NCBI RefSeq assembly: GCF_030406905.1
Contig: NZ_CP129137.1
Span: 5,859,501-5,923,500, forward strand
Source of the DNA: Streptomyces sp. HUAS CB01
GTDB taxonomy: Bacteria; Actinomycetota; Actinomycetes; Streptomycetales; Streptomycetaceae
Direction of reading: 5' to 3'
Length of the DNA stretch: 64,000 bases
Shown one piece after another: positions 47,345 through 58,300 of the stretch (the stretch's first letter is position 1; each line of letters begins with the position of its first letter). The position numbers and the translations under genes were made by a program. The notes beneath the pieces are model-generated. The model saw nothing but the letters and a program-made list of their open reading frames with translations. It had not been told where the DNA came from and did no database searches.

Positions 47345-49792
47345 CTACGACACCGGACTCGCCACCGCCGCGACCGGCCTGGCCAGCGGCGTACCCGAAC
47401 CGTCCCGGCGCGGGTCGATCTCCGGAAGCTCCGCCGGGGAGCCGTTCTTCTGCGCGGCGCGCGCCACTCCCGCACCCGCCCAGGCGAAGACCAGCCTGTC
47501 CTCGCCCTTGAGGAAGCGCTGGCAGCGCACACCACCGGTCGCCCGTCCCTTGCGCGGGTACTGGTCGAACGGCGTCAGCTTCGCGGTCGTCACCGAGTCG
47601 TCCAGCGTCCCGGCGGATGCCGCGGCCGTGAACACCACCGCGTCCGCGGCCGGGTCCACCGCGGTGAACGAGATCACCTCGGCTCCCTCCGCGAGCTTGA
47701 TGCCCGCCATGCCGCCCGCCGCCCTGCCCTGCGGCCGGACCTGCGAGGCCTGGAAGCGCAGCAGCTGGGCGTCGGAGGTGATGAAGACCAGGTCCTCCTC
47801 GCCCGTGCGCAGCTCGACGCCGCCGACGATCCGGTCGCCCTCCCTCAGCGCGATGACCTCGAGCTCGTCCTTGTTGGCCGGGTAGTCCGGCACCACCCGC
47901 TTGACCACGCCCTGGAGCGTGCCCAGCGCCAGGCCCGGCGACGACTCGTCCAGACCGGTCAGACAGACGACCGTCTCGTCCGCCTCCAGCGACAGGAACT
48001 CGGAGATCTGGGCGCCGCCCGACAGGTTCGGCGCCTGGGCCGTGTCCGGGAGCTGGGGGAGGTCGATCACCGACAGCCGGAGCAGCCGGCCCGCCGAGGT
48101 CACCGCCCCCACCTCGCCGCGCGCGGTCGCCCCCACGGAGGAGACGATCACGTCGTGCTTGGCGCGCCTGCCCTCGTGCGGCAGCGACTCGCCGGTGACC
48201 GTGCGCGCCAGCAGGCCCGTCGAGGACAGCAGCACCCGGCACGGGTCGTCCGCGACCTGCAGCGAGGCGGCCGGGGCCGGGGTGCCCGCGGACTCCAGCA
48301 GGACCGTGCGCCGGGGGGTGCCGAACTTCTTGGCGACCGCGGCCAGTTCGGACGAGACGAGCTTGCGCAGCTCGGCGTCCGACTCCAGGATCGTCGTCAG
48401 CTCCGCGATCTCGGCCTTCAGCCTGTCGCGCTCGGCCTCCAGCTCGATCCGGTCGAACTTGGTGAGCCGGCGCAGCGGGGTGTCCAGGATGTACTGCGTC
48501 TGCACGTCACTGAGGGAGAAGCGCTCCATCAGCCGCTGCTTGGCCTGCGCCGCGTTCTCGCTGGAGCGGATCAGGCGGATGACCTCGTCGATGTCGACCA
48601 GCGCGACGAGCAGGCCCTCGACGAGGTGGAGACGGTCCCTCCTCTTGCCCCGGCGGAACTCGCTGCGGCGGCGCACCACGTCGAAGCGGTGGTCGAGGTA
48701 GACCTCCAGCAGCTCCTTGAGGCCCAGCGTCAGCGGCTGGCCGTCGACCAGCGCGACGTTGTTGATGCCGAAGGACTCCTCCATCGGCGTCAGCTTGTAC
48801 AGCTGCTCCAGCACGGCCTCGGGGATGAAGCCGTTCTTGATCTCGATGACCAGGCGCAGCCCGTGCTCGCGGTCCGTGAGGTCCTTGACGTCGGCGATGC
48901 CCTGCAGCTTCTTCTGGCCGACCAGGTCCTTGATCTTGGAGATCACCTTCTCGGGGCCCACGGTGAAAGGCAGTTCGGTCACCACGAGGCCCTTGCGGCG
49001 CGCCGTCACGTCCTCCACCGTCACCGTGGCGCGGATCTTGAACGTGCCGCGGCCGGACTCGTAGGCGTCCTTGATCCCGGACAGGCCGACGATCCGGCCG
49101 CCGGTCGGCAGGTCCGGACCCGGCACATGGCGCATCAGCGTCTCCAGGTCCGCGCCCGGGTGCCTGATCAGGTGCCGCGCTGCCGCGATGACCTCGCCGA
49201 GGTTGTGGGGCGGCATGTTCGTCGCCATGCCGACCGCGATCCCGGACGCGCCGTTCACGAGCAGGTTCGGGTACGCCGCGGGCAGCGCCAGGGGCTCCTG
49301 CTCCTGCCCGTCGTAGTTCGGCGCGAAGTCGACCGTGTCCTCGTCGATGGACTCGGTCATCAGGCTCGTCGCGTCGGCCATCCGGCACTCGGTGTAACGC
49401 ATCGCGGCCGGAGGGTCGTCGTTGCCCAGGGAGCCGAAGTTCCCGTGGCCGTCGACCAGCGGCAGCCGCATCGAGAAGGGCTGGGCCATGCGCACCAGGG
49501 CGTCGTAGATCGACGCGTCGCCGTGCGGGTGGAGCTTTCCCATCACCTCGCCGACGACACGGGCGCACTTCACATAGCCCCGGTCGGGGCGCAGCCCCAT
49601 CTCGTTCATCTGGTAGACGATCCGGCGGTGCACCGGCTTCATGCCGTCCCGGGCGTCGGGCAGGGCACGGGAGTAGATCACCGAGTACGCGTACTCGAGG
49701 AAGGAGCCCTGCATCTCGTCGACGACGTCGATGTCGAGGATCCTCTCCTCGAAGTCGTCGGGCGGCGGCGTCTTCGTGCTGCGGCGGGCCAT
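47345..49792 (-). CDS. parC: DNA topoisomerase IV subunit A (ParC)
   Basis: 815 residues from ATG 49792 (AAGGAG 12 nt ahead). The breakage-reunion domain shows [43 protein letters not shown] and the active-site Tyr in AMRYTECRM. The C-terminal beta-pinwheel follows with repeats such as [11 protein letters not shown]. The residue at the quinolone-contact Ser position is Ala (HGDASIYD), as in mycobacterial GyrA. It pairs with ParE. The identification as ParC rather than GyrA follows context with parE, as gyrA sits at oriC. Confidence 0.88.
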   Translation of the reverse strand: MARRSTKTPPPDDFEERILDIDVVDEMQGSFLEYAYSVIYSRALPDARDGMKPVHRRIVYQMNEMGLRPDRGYVKCARVVGEVMGKLHPHGDASIYDALVRMAQPFSMRLPLVDGHGNFGSLGNDDPPAAMRYTECRMADATSLMTESIDEDTVDFAPNYDGQEQEPLALPAAYPNLLVNGASGIAVGMATNMPPHNLGEVIAAARHLIRHPGADLETLMRHVPGPDLPTGGRIVGLSGIKDAYESGRGTFKIRATVTVEDVTARRKGLVVTELPFTVGPEKVISKIKDLVGQKKLQGIADVKDLTDREHGLRLVIEIKNGFIPEAVLEQLYKLTPMEESFGINNVALVDGQPLTLGLKELLEVYLDHRFDVVRRRSEFRRGKRRDRLHLVEGLLVALVDIDEVIRLIRSSENAAQAKQRLMERFSLSDVQTQYILDTPLRRLTKFDRIELEAERDRLKAEIAELTTILESDAELRKLVSSELAAVAKKFGTPRRTVLLESAGTPAPAASLQVADDPCRVLLSSTGLLARTVTGESLPHEGRRAKHDVIVSSVGATARGEVGAVTSAGRLLRLSVIDLPQLPDTAQAPNLSGGAQISEFLSLEADETVVCLTGLDESSPGLALGTLQGVVKRVVPDYPANKDELEVIALREGDRIVGGVELRTGEEDLVFITSDAQLLRFQASQVRPQGRAAGGMAGIKLAEGAEVISFTAVDPAADAVVFTAAASAGTLDDSVTTAKLTPFDQYPRKGRATGGVRCQRFLKGEDRLVFAWAGAGVARAAQKNGSPAELPEIDPRRDGSGTPLARPVAAVASPVS

Positions 49793-49978
49793 CGCTGCTG
49801 CGGCTCCTTCACCAACATGAACCATGAACGGGATCTGACGCCGACCATTGTGGACCGTCGCACCGACAACGCGGACCGCGACCCGGAACAGGAGGCGGAA
49901 GCCGCGGGAACTTCGCCGGTTACCTGCACGGTTTGCATACAGTGGCAGGACATCCTGCAACGCGATCGAAGGGACCAC

Positions 49979-51334
49979 ATGCCCATGGGTCACACGGCCA
50001 CAGCCCAGGCCGGCTCCGGAGGCCTGACAGCGACCGAGCACCGGCTGGCCAACGGCCTGCGCGTGGTGCTCTCCGAGGACCACCTGACCCCGGTCGCCGC
50101 GGTGTGCCTCTGGTACGACGTCGGCTCCCGCCACGAGGTCGAGGGCCGCACCGGCCTGGCCCACCTGTTCGAGCACCTGATGTTCCAGGGCTCCGCCCAG
50201 GTGCCGGGCAACGGCCACTTCGAACTGGTGCAGGGGGCCGGCGGCTCGCTCAACGGCACCACGAGCTTCGAGCGCACCAACTACTTCGAGACCATGCCCG
50301 CCCACCAGCTGGAGCTCGCGCTCTGGCTGGAGGCCGACCGCATGGGCTCCCTGCTGACCGCCCTCGACGACGAGTCCATGGAGAACCAGCGGGACGTCGT
50401 GAAGAACGAGCGCCGTCAGCGCTACGACAACGTCCCGTACGGCACCGCCTTCGAGCGGCTGACCGCGCTGGCCTACCCAGAGGGCCACCCGTACCACCAC
50501 ACCCCGATCGGCTCGATGGCCGACCTGGACGCGGCGACGCTGGAGGACGCGCGGAACTTCTTCCGCACCTACTACGCGCCGAACAACGCGGTGCTGTCGG
50601 TCGTCGGCGACATCGACCCGGAGCGGACGCTCGCCTGGATCGAGAAGTACTTCGGTTCCATCCCCCTGCACGACGGCAAGCAGCCGCCGCGCGACGGCTC
50701 CCTCCCGGAGATCATCGGCGAGCAGCTGCGCGAGGTCGTGGAGGAGGAGGTTCCGGCGCGGGCCCTGATGGCCGCGTACCGCCTCCCGCACGACGGCACC
50801 CGCGAGGCCGACGCCGCCGACCTGGCCCTGACCGTCCTCGGCGGCGGCGAGTCCTCCCGGCTGCACAACCGGCTGGTCCGCCGTGACCGCACGGCCGTCG
50901 CGGCCGGATTCGGCCTGCTGCGTCTCGCCGGCGCCCCCTCGCTCGGCTGGCTGGACGTGAAGACGTCCGCGGGCGTCGAGGTGCCCGACATCGAGGCCGC
51001 GGTCGACGAGGAACTCGCCCGGTTCGCCGCCGATGGCCCGACGGCCGAGGAGATGGAGCGCGCCCAGGCCCAGCTCGAGCGCGAGTGGCTGGACCGTCTC
51101 GGCACCGTCGCCGGCCGCGCCGACGAGCTGTGCCGGTACGCCGTGCTGTTCGGCGACCCGCAGTTGGCGCTCACCGCCGTCCAGCGGGTGCTCGACGTCA
51201 CCGCGGAGGAGGTGCAGGCCGTCGCCAAGGCCCGGCTGCGCCCGGACAACAGGGCGGTGCTCGTGTACGAGCCCGTCGCGGCCGACGCCGGGGACGCCGA
51301 GGACAACGACGACGCAGAGGGGACGGACCAGTGA
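49979..51334 (+). CDS. M16B metallopeptidase, catalytic subunit
   Basis: 451 residues from ATG 49979 after AAGGGA. The HxxEH zinc motif is HLFEH (62-66) and the distal Glu is near 144 (VKNERRQRY). It lacks the Arg/Tyr pair of the partner. Such zinc peptidases of the pitrilysin clan cut small peptides; this branch resembles the mitochondrial processing peptidase. It overlaps the next gene by 4 bases (GTGA), so the two subunits are translated together. Substrates unknown. Confidence 0.9.
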   Translation: MPMGHTATAQAGSGGLTATEHRLANGLRVVLSEDHLTPVAAVCLWYDVGSRHEVEGRTGLAHLFEHLMFQGSAQVPGNGHFELVQGAGGSLNGTTSFERTNYFETMPAHQLELALWLEADRMGSLLTALDDESMENQRDVVKNERRQRYDNVPYGTAFERLTALAYPEGHPYHHTPIGSMADLDAATLEDARNFFRTYYAPNNAVLSVVGDIDPERTLAWIEKYFGSIPLHDGKQPPRDGSLPEIIGEQLREVVEEEVPARALMAAYRLPHDGTREADAADLALTVLGGGESSRLHNRLVRRDRTAVAAGFGLLRLAGAPSLGWLDVKTSAGVEVPDIEAAVDEELARFAADGPTAEEMERAQAQLEREWLDRLGTVAGRADELCRYAVLFGDPQLALTAVQRVLDVTAEEVQAVAKARLRPDNRAVLVYEPVAADAGDAEDNDDAEGTDQ

Positions 51335-52734
51335 CCGACGCTGCCGTGACCATGGACCTCCACCCGCAGCCGCAGCCCGGCGAGGCCAGGCCCTGGGCCT
51401 TCCCCGCCCCCGGGCGCGGCACGCTCGGCAACGGGCTGACCGTGCTGCGCTGCCACCGTCCCGGCCAGCAGGTCGTGGCCGTGGAGATCTTCCTCGACGC
51501 CCCGCTGGACGCCGAGCCCGAGGGCCTCGACGGCGTCGCCACGATCATGGCCAGGGCGCTGTCCGAGGGCACCGACAAGCACTCGGCGGAGGAGTTCGCG
51601 GCCGAGCTGGAGCGCTGCGGCGCCACGCTCGACTCGCACGCCGACCACCCGGGGGTCCGGATCTCCCTGGAGGTACCGGTCTCCCGGCTGCCGAAGGCCC
51701 TCGGCCTGCTCGCCGAGGCGCTGCGCGCCCCGCTGTTCGCCGACAGCGAGGTCGAGCGGCTCGTCCGCAACCGGCTGGACGAGATCCCGCACGAGACGGC
51801 GAACCCCGCCCGCCGGGCCGCCAAGGAGCTCTCCCGGCAGCTCTTCCCGGCCTCCTCCCGGATGTCCCGTCCGCGTCAGGGCACGGAGGAGACCGTCGAG
51901 CGCATCGACTCCGCCGCTGTCCGGGCCTTCTACGAGGCGCACGTCCGCCCGGCCACGGCCACTGCCGTGGTCGTCGGCGATCTCGAGGGCGTGGACCTGG
52001 ACGCCGTGCTGGCCGACACGCTCGGCGCCTGGACGGGCGACTCGGCCCGGAGCCGCCCGATGCCGCCGATCACCGCCGACGACACGGGCCGTGTCGTCAT
52101 CGTCGACCGTCCCGGTGCCGTGCAGACCCAGCTGCTGATCGGGCGGATCGGCCCCGACCGTCACGACCGGGTCTGGCCCGCACAGGTCCTCGGCACCTAC
52201 TGCCTGGGCGGCACGCTCACCTCCCGCCTGGACCGCGTCCTGCGCGAGGAGAAGGGCTACACCTACGGCGTGCGGGCCTTCGGCCAGGTGCTGCGTTCGG
52301 ACACCCCGGCGGCCCCGGGCGGACCCGGCGGAGCCTCGATGCTCGCCATCAGCGGCTCGGTCGACACCCCGAACACCGGGCCCGCGCTCGACGACCTCTT
52401 CACGGTGCTGCGCACCCTCGCCGCGGAGGGTCTCACCGACGCGGAGCGCGACGTCGCCGTGCAGAACCTGGTGGGCGTCGCCCCGCTGAAGTACGAGACG
52501 GCCGCCTCCGTCGCCGGCACGCTGGCCGACCAGGTGGAGCAGGGTCTCCCGGACGACTACCAGGCCCAGTTGTACGCGCGGCTGGCCGAAACCGGCACGG
52601 TCGAGGCGACCGCCGCGGTCGTCAACGCCTTCCCCGTGGACCGGCTCGTCACGGTCCTCGTGGGGGACGCTTCCGAGATCGAGGAGCCCGTACGGGCGCT
52701 CGGCATCGGTGAAGTGACCGTGGTCACCGGCTGA
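51331..52734 (+). CDS. M16B metallopeptidase, R/Y partner subunit
   Basis: 467 residues from GTG 51331. The position of HxxEH is lost (GVATIMARALSEG), so no zinc is bound. LREEKGYTYGVRA carries the Arg/Tyr pair that positions substrate in the partner. It forms a heterodimer with the upstream subunit. It ends before a terminator hairpin. Confidence 0.88.
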   Translation: MTDAAVTMDLHPQPQPGEARPWAFPAPGRGTLGNGLTVLRCHRPGQQVVAVEIFLDAPLDAEPEGLDGVATIMARALSEGTDKHSAEEFAAELERCGATLDSHADHPGVRISLEVPVSRLPKALGLLAEALRAPLFADSEVERLVRNRLDEIPHETANPARRAAKELSRQLFPASSRMSRPRQGTEETVERIDSAAVRAFYEAHVRPATATAVVVGDLEGVDLDAVLADTLGAWTGDSARSRPMPPITADDTGRVVIVDRPGAVQTQLLIGRIGPDRHDRVWPAQVLGTYCLGGTLTSRLDRVLREEKGYTYGVRAFGQVLRSDTPAAPGGPGGASMLAISGSVDTPNTGPALDDLFTVLRTLAAEGLTDAERDVAVQNLVGVAPLKYETAASVAGTLADQVEQGLPDDYQAQLYARLAETGTVEATAAVVNAFPVDRLVTVLVGDASEIEEPVRALGIGEVTVVTG

Positions 52735-52762
52735 TTGGCCCTCGCCCTCGGGCGCACGGGAC

Positions 52763-52798
52763 AAAGGCTCCGTCGGCTTCGCGCCAACGGGGCCTTTT
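52763..52798 (+). terminator. terminator of the M16 operon
   Basis: AAAGGCTCCGT and ACGGGGCCTTTT form an 11-bp stem with one G-U pair, with an inner GGC/GCC pair, followed by a T run. Starts 29 nt after the stop. Confidence 0.8.
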
Positions 52799-52972
52799 CT
52801 CGTGCCCGGAACGGCCTTCCCGTATGTCCGGTTTGATGGGGAGGGGAAGTGTCTGCCCTGTGGCGTGCACTACAAATATCCGTGTCTGTTTGGTGATTGG
52901 ACGAAGATCGGCCTAGCGTCTTCTGCGCTGTCCGCCACTTGCACGCGCCGCACCCGCGGCATCGGGCAGCCA

Positions 52973-53113
52973 TCGCCGAGTCCCCGTCCGGCGCGAGCCT
53001 GGGGAGCCGGGGACCCACATGTCCCTGGGGTGAATCGGGTGCCTTCGCCACCGCGCGGAGGGGCCCGTAGGAGACCTTCCTGCTCCGAACCCGTCAGCTA
53101 ACCCGGTAGGCGA
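52973..53113 (+). ncRNA. c-di-AMP riboswitch (ydaO/yuaA)
   Basis: The leader carries the conserved ydaO core: GAGCCGGGGACCCA (53004-53017), GGGGTGAATCGG (53027-53038), and CGAACCCGTCAGCTAACC with GGTAGGCG (53086-53112). P1 can form between TCGCC (52973-52977) and GGCGA (53109-53113). High c-di-AMP turns such genes off; targets in Streptomyces are cell-wall hydrolases, as here. A -10-like TAGCGT at 52914-52919 with TTGGTG at 52890-52895 is a candidate promoter. Confidence 0.9.
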
Positions 53114-53139
53114 GAAGGAAGGAAAGGATCAGCCACTAC

Positions 53140-53913
53140 ATGGCGTTCACCCGTGCCACCGGGAAGCACCGTGGTCCGAGCCGCCTGTCGCGCAAGAGCG
53201 CGGGCGTCGCCTCCGCCGCGGCCATCGCCACCACCGGCGTCATCGGTACCCTCGCCTCCCCGGCCTTCGCCGCCGAGCCCGAGGTGTCCGCTCCCGTCGA
53301 GGACACCGGACTGACCCAGGCCGTCGCCCTCGACTCGCTCGCCGAGCAGATCGACGCCCAGGCGGATGCCCAGCAGCAGGAGGCCGCCCTGTCCGCGGCC
53401 CAGGAGAGGGCCGAGGCCGAGGCCAAGCGCAAGGCCGAGCTCCGGGTGGAGGCGGCCCGTGACGCCGCGGAGCGCGCCGCCCGCGAGGCCGAGCGCAAGC
53501 GGCTGATGACCTACACGCTGCCGGTCGCCGGCTCCTACGTGAGCACCGACTACCACGCCGGGGGCGGCCAGTGGTCCTCCGGCAGCCACACCGGCGTCGA
53601 CTTCCACGCCGCCTCCGGCACCGAGGTCGTCGCCGTCGGCATGGGCACCGTCGTGGAGGCCGGCTGGGGCGGCGCCTACGGCAACAACGTCGTCCTGCGC
53701 ATGCACGACGGCACGTACACGCAGTACGGCCACCTGTCCTCGATCAGCGTCTCGGTCGGACAGCAGGTCACCCCGGGGCAGCAGATCGGCCTCTCCGGGT
53801 CGACCGGCAACTCGTCCGGACCCCACCTCCACTTCGAGGCCCGCACCGGCGAGGACTACGGCTCGGACATCGACCCGGTCTCGTACCTCCGCTCGCACGG
53901 CGTCCGCGTCTGA
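53140..53913 (+). CDS. secreted M23 metallopeptidase (peptidoglycan endopeptidase)
   Basis: 257 residues. A signal peptide (about 1-44, ending PAFA-AEP) precedes a Glu/Ala/Lys-rich coiled coil (about 60-125). The M23 domain (130-257) has HTGVDFHA and GPHLHFE, the zinc ligands, and GNNVVLRMHDGTYTQYGHL. It cleaves peptide cross-bridges during growth. AAGGAAGGAAAGG is the ribosome binding site, 26 nt after the riboswitch, so translation or transcription is presumably controlled by c-di-AMP. The gene ends at a terminator. Confidence 0.95.
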   Translation: MAFTRATGKHRGPSRLSRKSAGVASAAAIATTGVIGTLASPAFAAEPEVSAPVEDTGLTQAVALDSLAEQIDAQADAQQQEAALSAAQERAEAEAKRKAELRVEAARDAAERAAREAERKRLMTYTLPVAGSYVSTDYHAGGGQWSSGSHTGVDFHAASGTEVVAVGMGTVVEAGWGGAYGNNVVLRMHDGTYTQYGHLSSISVSVGQQVTPGQQIGLSGSTGNSSGPHLHFEARTGEDYGSDIDPVSYLRSHGVRV

Positions 53914-53933
53914 CGCACGCGCCTCTTCCCACC

Positions 53934-53965
53934 GAAGCCCCGGCTCTCTCCGAGCCGGGGCTTTC
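53934..53965 (+). terminator. terminator of the M23 gene
   Basis: 14-bp stem built on GAAGCCCCGGCTC with a 5-nt loop, ending in TTTC, 21 nt after the stop. Confidence 0.85.
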
Positions 53966-54093
53966 GGCGTATTCCGGCCAAAAGATATCCATGGATTACC
54001 ATGGGTCTTCGGAAATTCCGGCCACCTGCCATAGAGTCACCGAAACAGACGTCGCTCGACGGGGTTTCGCGGCGATTAAAGCGGAGGTTCGGT

Positions 54094-54771
54094 ATGCGCA
54101 TTCCCGCGCGCTCGGTGTGCACGGCGATCCGCGACGACATCGTCTCCGGTGTGTTCGAGCGCGGCAGCCGGCTCACCGAGGAGCAGCTGGCGCGCCGCTA
54201 CGGCGTCTCCCGCGTCCCGGTCCGCGAGGCGCTGCGCACCCTGGAGTCGGAGGGGTTCGTGGTCACCCGCCGCCACGCCGGCGCGTGCGTGGCGGAGCCC
54301 ACCGAGCAGGAGGCCGCGGACCTGCTGGAGATCCGGCTGCTGCTGGAGCCGCTCGGTGCCGCCAGGGCCGCGCAGCGGCGGACCGAGGCGCACCTCAAGG
54401 TCCTGCGCGGACTGGTCAGGCTCGGTCAGGACAGGGCGCGGCGCGGCCAGGGCGAGGACCTGCGCTCGCTCGGTGCCTGGTTCCACGAGACGCTCGCCCA
54501 GGCGTGCGGGAGTCCCGGACTCACCTCGCTGCTGACCCAGCTCCGGCACAAGATCGCGTGGATGTACGCCGTCGAGCAGCCCGCCCGGCCCGTCGAGGCG
54601 TGGGCCGAGCACGGGGCGATCGTGGACGCGGTGGCCCGCGGGGACGCCGAGCGGGCCCGTGCGCTCACCGCGCTGCACGCCGAGCGGACGACGGGCGCGC
54701 ACCGGCTGCGGATCAACGCGGGTGTGAGGGCTTCGCAACATCCCGTAAACACGGTGGGCGACCGTATTTAA
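54094..54771 (+). CDS. GntR/FadR family transcriptional regulator
   Basis: 225 residues from ATG 54094, preceded by GGAGG at 6 nt; an upstream in-frame ATG at 54001 lacks one. The winged helix (about 5-70) has TAIRDDIVSGVFERGSRL, RRYGVSRVPVREALRTLESEGFV. The FCD domain (90-215) has EIRLLLEPLGAARAA and HAERTTGAHRL. It is convergent with ptsH. Ligand and targets are unknown. Confidence 0.88.
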   Translation: MRIPARSVCTAIRDDIVSGVFERGSRLTEEQLARRYGVSRVPVREALRTLESEGFVVTRRHAGACVAEPTEQEAADLLEIRLLLEPLGAARAAQRRTEAHLKVLRGLVRLGQDRARRGQGEDLRSLGAWFHETLAQACGSPGLTSLLTQLRHKIAWMYAVEQPARPVEAWAEHGAIVDAVARGDAERARALTALHAERTTGAHRLRINAGVRASQHPVNTVGDRI

Positions 54772-54862
54772 CAGTCGCGCCGTATACAAAGAAAGGGACT
54801 GAATCCCCCGGTCTTTTTGTGCTGCCGGAAAAGCATTTCGGCCGGGCGGCGATAAAACGAGC

Positions 54863-54897
54863 GGGCCGCCGTACCTGAATTATCGGTACCGCGGCCC
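54863..54897 (-). terminator. terminator of ptsH
   Basis: 13-bp inverted repeat with one mismatch (GGGCCGCCGTACC) and a 9-nt loop, 20 nt after the ptsH stop on the minus strand. Confidence 0.7.
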
Positions 54898-54916
54898 ATT
54901 CGGGAATTCGTCGGGT

Positions 54917-55198
54917 TCAGACGGTCTCGGGAAGCTCCTCGAGGCCCTCGGCGACCAGCTTCGCCAGACGCTCCAGGGCGGCCTCCGCGCCCTCCGCGTC
55001 CGAGGCGAGCACGATCTCCTCGCCGCCCTGGGCGCCGAGGCCGAGCACCGCGAGCATCGAGGCGGCGTTGACCGGGGTGCCGCCGGCCTTGGCGATCGTC
55101 ACCGGAACGCCGGAGGCCGTGGCGGCACGAACGAAGATGGACGCGGGGCGGGCGTGCAGGCCCTCGGCCCAGCCGACATTGACGCGGCGCTCAGCCAT
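54917..55198 (-). CDS. ptsH: HPr phosphocarrier protein
   Basis: 93 residues. Phosphorylatable His15 is in WAEGLHARPAS, and Ser47 is in NAASMLAVLG. HPr passes phosphate from enzyme I to the sugar-specific EII of the PTS. The ATG has a GGGCACC region just ahead and no strong Shine-Dalgarno. The gene is alone; enzyme I is not in the window. Confidence 0.95.
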   Translation of the reverse strand: MAERRVNVGWAEGLHARPASIFVRAATASGVPVTIAKAGGTPVNAASMLAVLGLGAQGGEEIVLASDAEGAEAALERLAKLVAEGLEELPETV

Positions 55199-55359
55199 GG
55201 TGGTGCCCTTCGAGTCTCAGCGGGAAGTCTGCGGGTTGTCTAGACCAGTCTCTCACGGGGTGCGGAGTGCCCGGCCACCGCCCTCGGCCCGTGCGGGGCC
55301 GGGATCGGCCATCCCAGCCTGCCCCCGCACTTCGGGGACCGCCAACTGTGCCGGGGCCT

Positions 55360-55365
55360 TACGCT
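55360..55365 (+). promoter_or_regulatory. -10 element TACGCT of patA, leaderless start
   Basis: TACGCT lies 6 nt before the ATG with no Shine-Dalgarno between. Confidence 0.6.
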
Positions 55366-55371
55366 TGCCCC

Positions 55372-58300
55372 ATGCAGACCCCGTCGGACCACGCGTACCC
55401 CGACCACTGGGAAGCCGACGTGGTGCTGCGTGACGGTGGCACCGCGCACATCAGGCCCATCACCACCGAGGACGCCGAGCGGCTCGTCAGCTTCTACGAG
55501 CAGGTCTCGGACGAGTCCAAGTACTACCGCTTCTTCGCACCCTACCCACGACTGTCCGCCAAGGACGTGCACCGCTTCACGCACCACGACTACGTGGACC
55601 GGGTGGGTCTCGCCGTCACCGTCGGCGGGGAGTTCATCGCGACCGTCCGCTTCGACCGCATCAACGCGGACGGCCTGCCCGCCTCCGCCCCCGCCGACGA
55701 GGCCGAGGTCGCCTTCCTGGTGCAGGACGCCCATCAGGGCCGGGGCGTCGCCTCCACCCTGCTCGAACACATCGCGGCGGTCGCGCGGGAGCGCGGGATC
55801 AGGCGGTTCGCGGCGGAGGTGCTGCCCGCGAACAACAAGATGATCAAGGTGTTCACGGACGCCGGGTACACCCAGCGGCGCAGCTTCGAGGACGGCTCGG
55901 TCCACCTCACGCTCGACCTCGAGCCGACGGCCCGGTCGCTGGCGGTCCAGCGCGCCCGCGAACAGCGGGCCGAGGCCCGCTCAGTCCAGCGGCTCCTGGC
56001 GCCCCGCTCGGTGGCGGTGATCGGCGCCGGCCGGGCACCCGGCGGGGTGGGGCGAGCGGTGCTGCGCAATCTGCTCGACGCCGGCTACACCGGGCGGACG
56101 TACGCGGTGAACCGTTCCCTCGTCCTCGACATGGACGAGATCGACGGGGTGCCCGCCCACCGCTCGGTGGGGGACATCGTCGCGGCGACCGGCGAGCCGG
56201 TCGACCTGGCGGTCGTCGCCGTCCCCGCCGAACGCGTGCCCGACGTCGTCGCGGACTGCGGCGAGCACGGGGTGCAGGGACTCGTCGTACTCGCCGCGGG
56301 GTACGCGGAGAGCGGCCCGGAAGGGCGGGAGCGGCAGCGCGAACTGGTGCGCCAGGCGCGCTCGTACGGGATGCGGATCATCGGACCGAACGCGTTCGGG
56401 ATCATCAACACCGCGGACGGGGTCCGGCTGAACGCCTCACTCGCGCCGGAGTCGCCCGCGCGCGGCCGGACCGGGCTGTTCACCCAGTCCGGCGCCATCG
56501 GCATAGCGCTCCTCAGCGGGCTCCACCGGCGGGGCACCGGGCTGTCGTCGTTCATCTCCGCCGGCAACCGGGCGGACGTGTCCGGCAACGACTTCCTCCA
56601 GTACTGGTACGAGGACCCGGACACCGACGTCGTCCTGCTCTACCTCGAATCGATCGGCAACCCCCGGAAGTTCACCCGCCTCGCGCGGCGCACGGCGGCG
56701 GTGAAACCGGTGGTCGTCGTCAAGGGCGCCCGGCACAGCGGCAGTGCCCCGCCGGGACACGCGGTGCCGACGACGCGGGTCCCGTACGCGACGGTCTCGG
56801 AACTGCTGAGGCAGGCCGGGGTGATCCGCGTCGACACGGTCACCGAACTCGTCGACGCCGGGGCGCTGCTGGCGAGCCAGCCGCTGCCCGCGGGACCGCG
56901 GGTGGCGATCCTGGGCAACTCCGAGTCCCTGGGCCTGCTGACGTACGACGCCTGCCTGACGGAGGGGCTGCGGCCCCTGCGGCCGCGCGACCTGACGACG
57001 GCCGCGACGCCGGACGACTTCTGCGAGGCGCTGGCCGGGGCACTGTGGGACGACGCGTGCGACGCGGTCGTCGTCAACGCGATCCCCTGGGTCGGGGAGA
57101 ACGGTGTCACCGAGTCCGGCGACGGCGAGGTCCTGGCCGCGGCCCTCCTCGCCGCGACGGCCTCCGCACCGGCGAAGCCCGTGCTCGTCGTCCACGTCGA
57201 GCTCGGCGGACTGGCGGACGCCCTCGCGGCGGCCAGCAGCTCCGCCCCGGCCTCCGCGCACCGGGGCCCGGGTGCGGCGGTGGAGCCCGGGCCGGGTGCG
57301 GACCCGGGACCGACGGCCGCGGCCGGCTCCCCGGACGGGGGCGCGGGCACCGATCCGGGGCAGTCGGCGGGGAGCCGGGCCGGCGGCTCCGAAACCACCG
57401 GGCAGGGACCGGCACCGGCCCTCGGCAACCCCGCGACCGGTGGCCCGGGCGCGGCGACCACCCCCGTTCCTCCCCGGGCGGCCGTGCCGGCGCCCGGAGC
57501 GGGTGCCCCCGGCACCGCCGGCGCCGCGAACGCGGACGGCTCCCCGGCCGGCCCCGCCGGTGCCGCACTGCCCGACGGGGCAGGGCCCCCCGCCGCGGCC
57601 CGGGGGGAAGCCGCCCGGATCCCCGCCTACCCCGCCGCCGAACGGGCCGTGCGCGCCCTGGCCGAGGCCGTGAGGTACGCGCAGTGGCGCCGGGACGCGG
57701 CGGAGCCGGGGAAGGTCCCGGAGTACGACGACATCGACGAGGGCGGTGCCGCCGAGCTCATCGAGGGCCTGCTCGACGCCGCCCCCGGCGAGCGCGGCGT
57801 CACCCTGCCCGAGGACGACGCGCGGCGGCTGCTGGAGCGCTACGGCATCTCCGTTTGCCCCACGCTCCCCGCCCCCGACGCGGACACCGCCGCCCGGGCC
57901 GCCGGCCGGCTCGGCTACCCGGTCGCGCTCAAGACCACCGCCCCCCATCTGCGCCACCGCCCCGACCTCGGCGGCGTGCGCCTGGACCTGGCCGACGAAC
58001 GGCAGGTGCGCCGGGCCTACGCCGAGTTGACGGAGAGCCTCGGCAAGCCCGAGGAACTCCAGCCCGTGGTGCAGTCGATGGTCCCGCGGGGGGTGGACAC
58101 CGTCGTGCGAGCCGCGATCGACCCCGCCGTGGGCGCCGTGCTGTCCTTCGGGCTCGCCGGCCCCGCCACGGACCTGCTCGGCGACACGGCCCACCGTCTC
58201 GTCCCCGCCACCGACCGCGACGCAGCCGAGCTGATCAGGTCCATCCGGACCGCCCCCCTCCTCTTCGGCTGGCGCGGCTCCGCACCCGTCGACACCGCCG

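Noticed and set aside
47120..49978. Long plus-strand open frame antisense to parC, in frame with the M16 gene
   Set aside because: parC is certain on the other strand; the M16 family begins only after ATG 49979.
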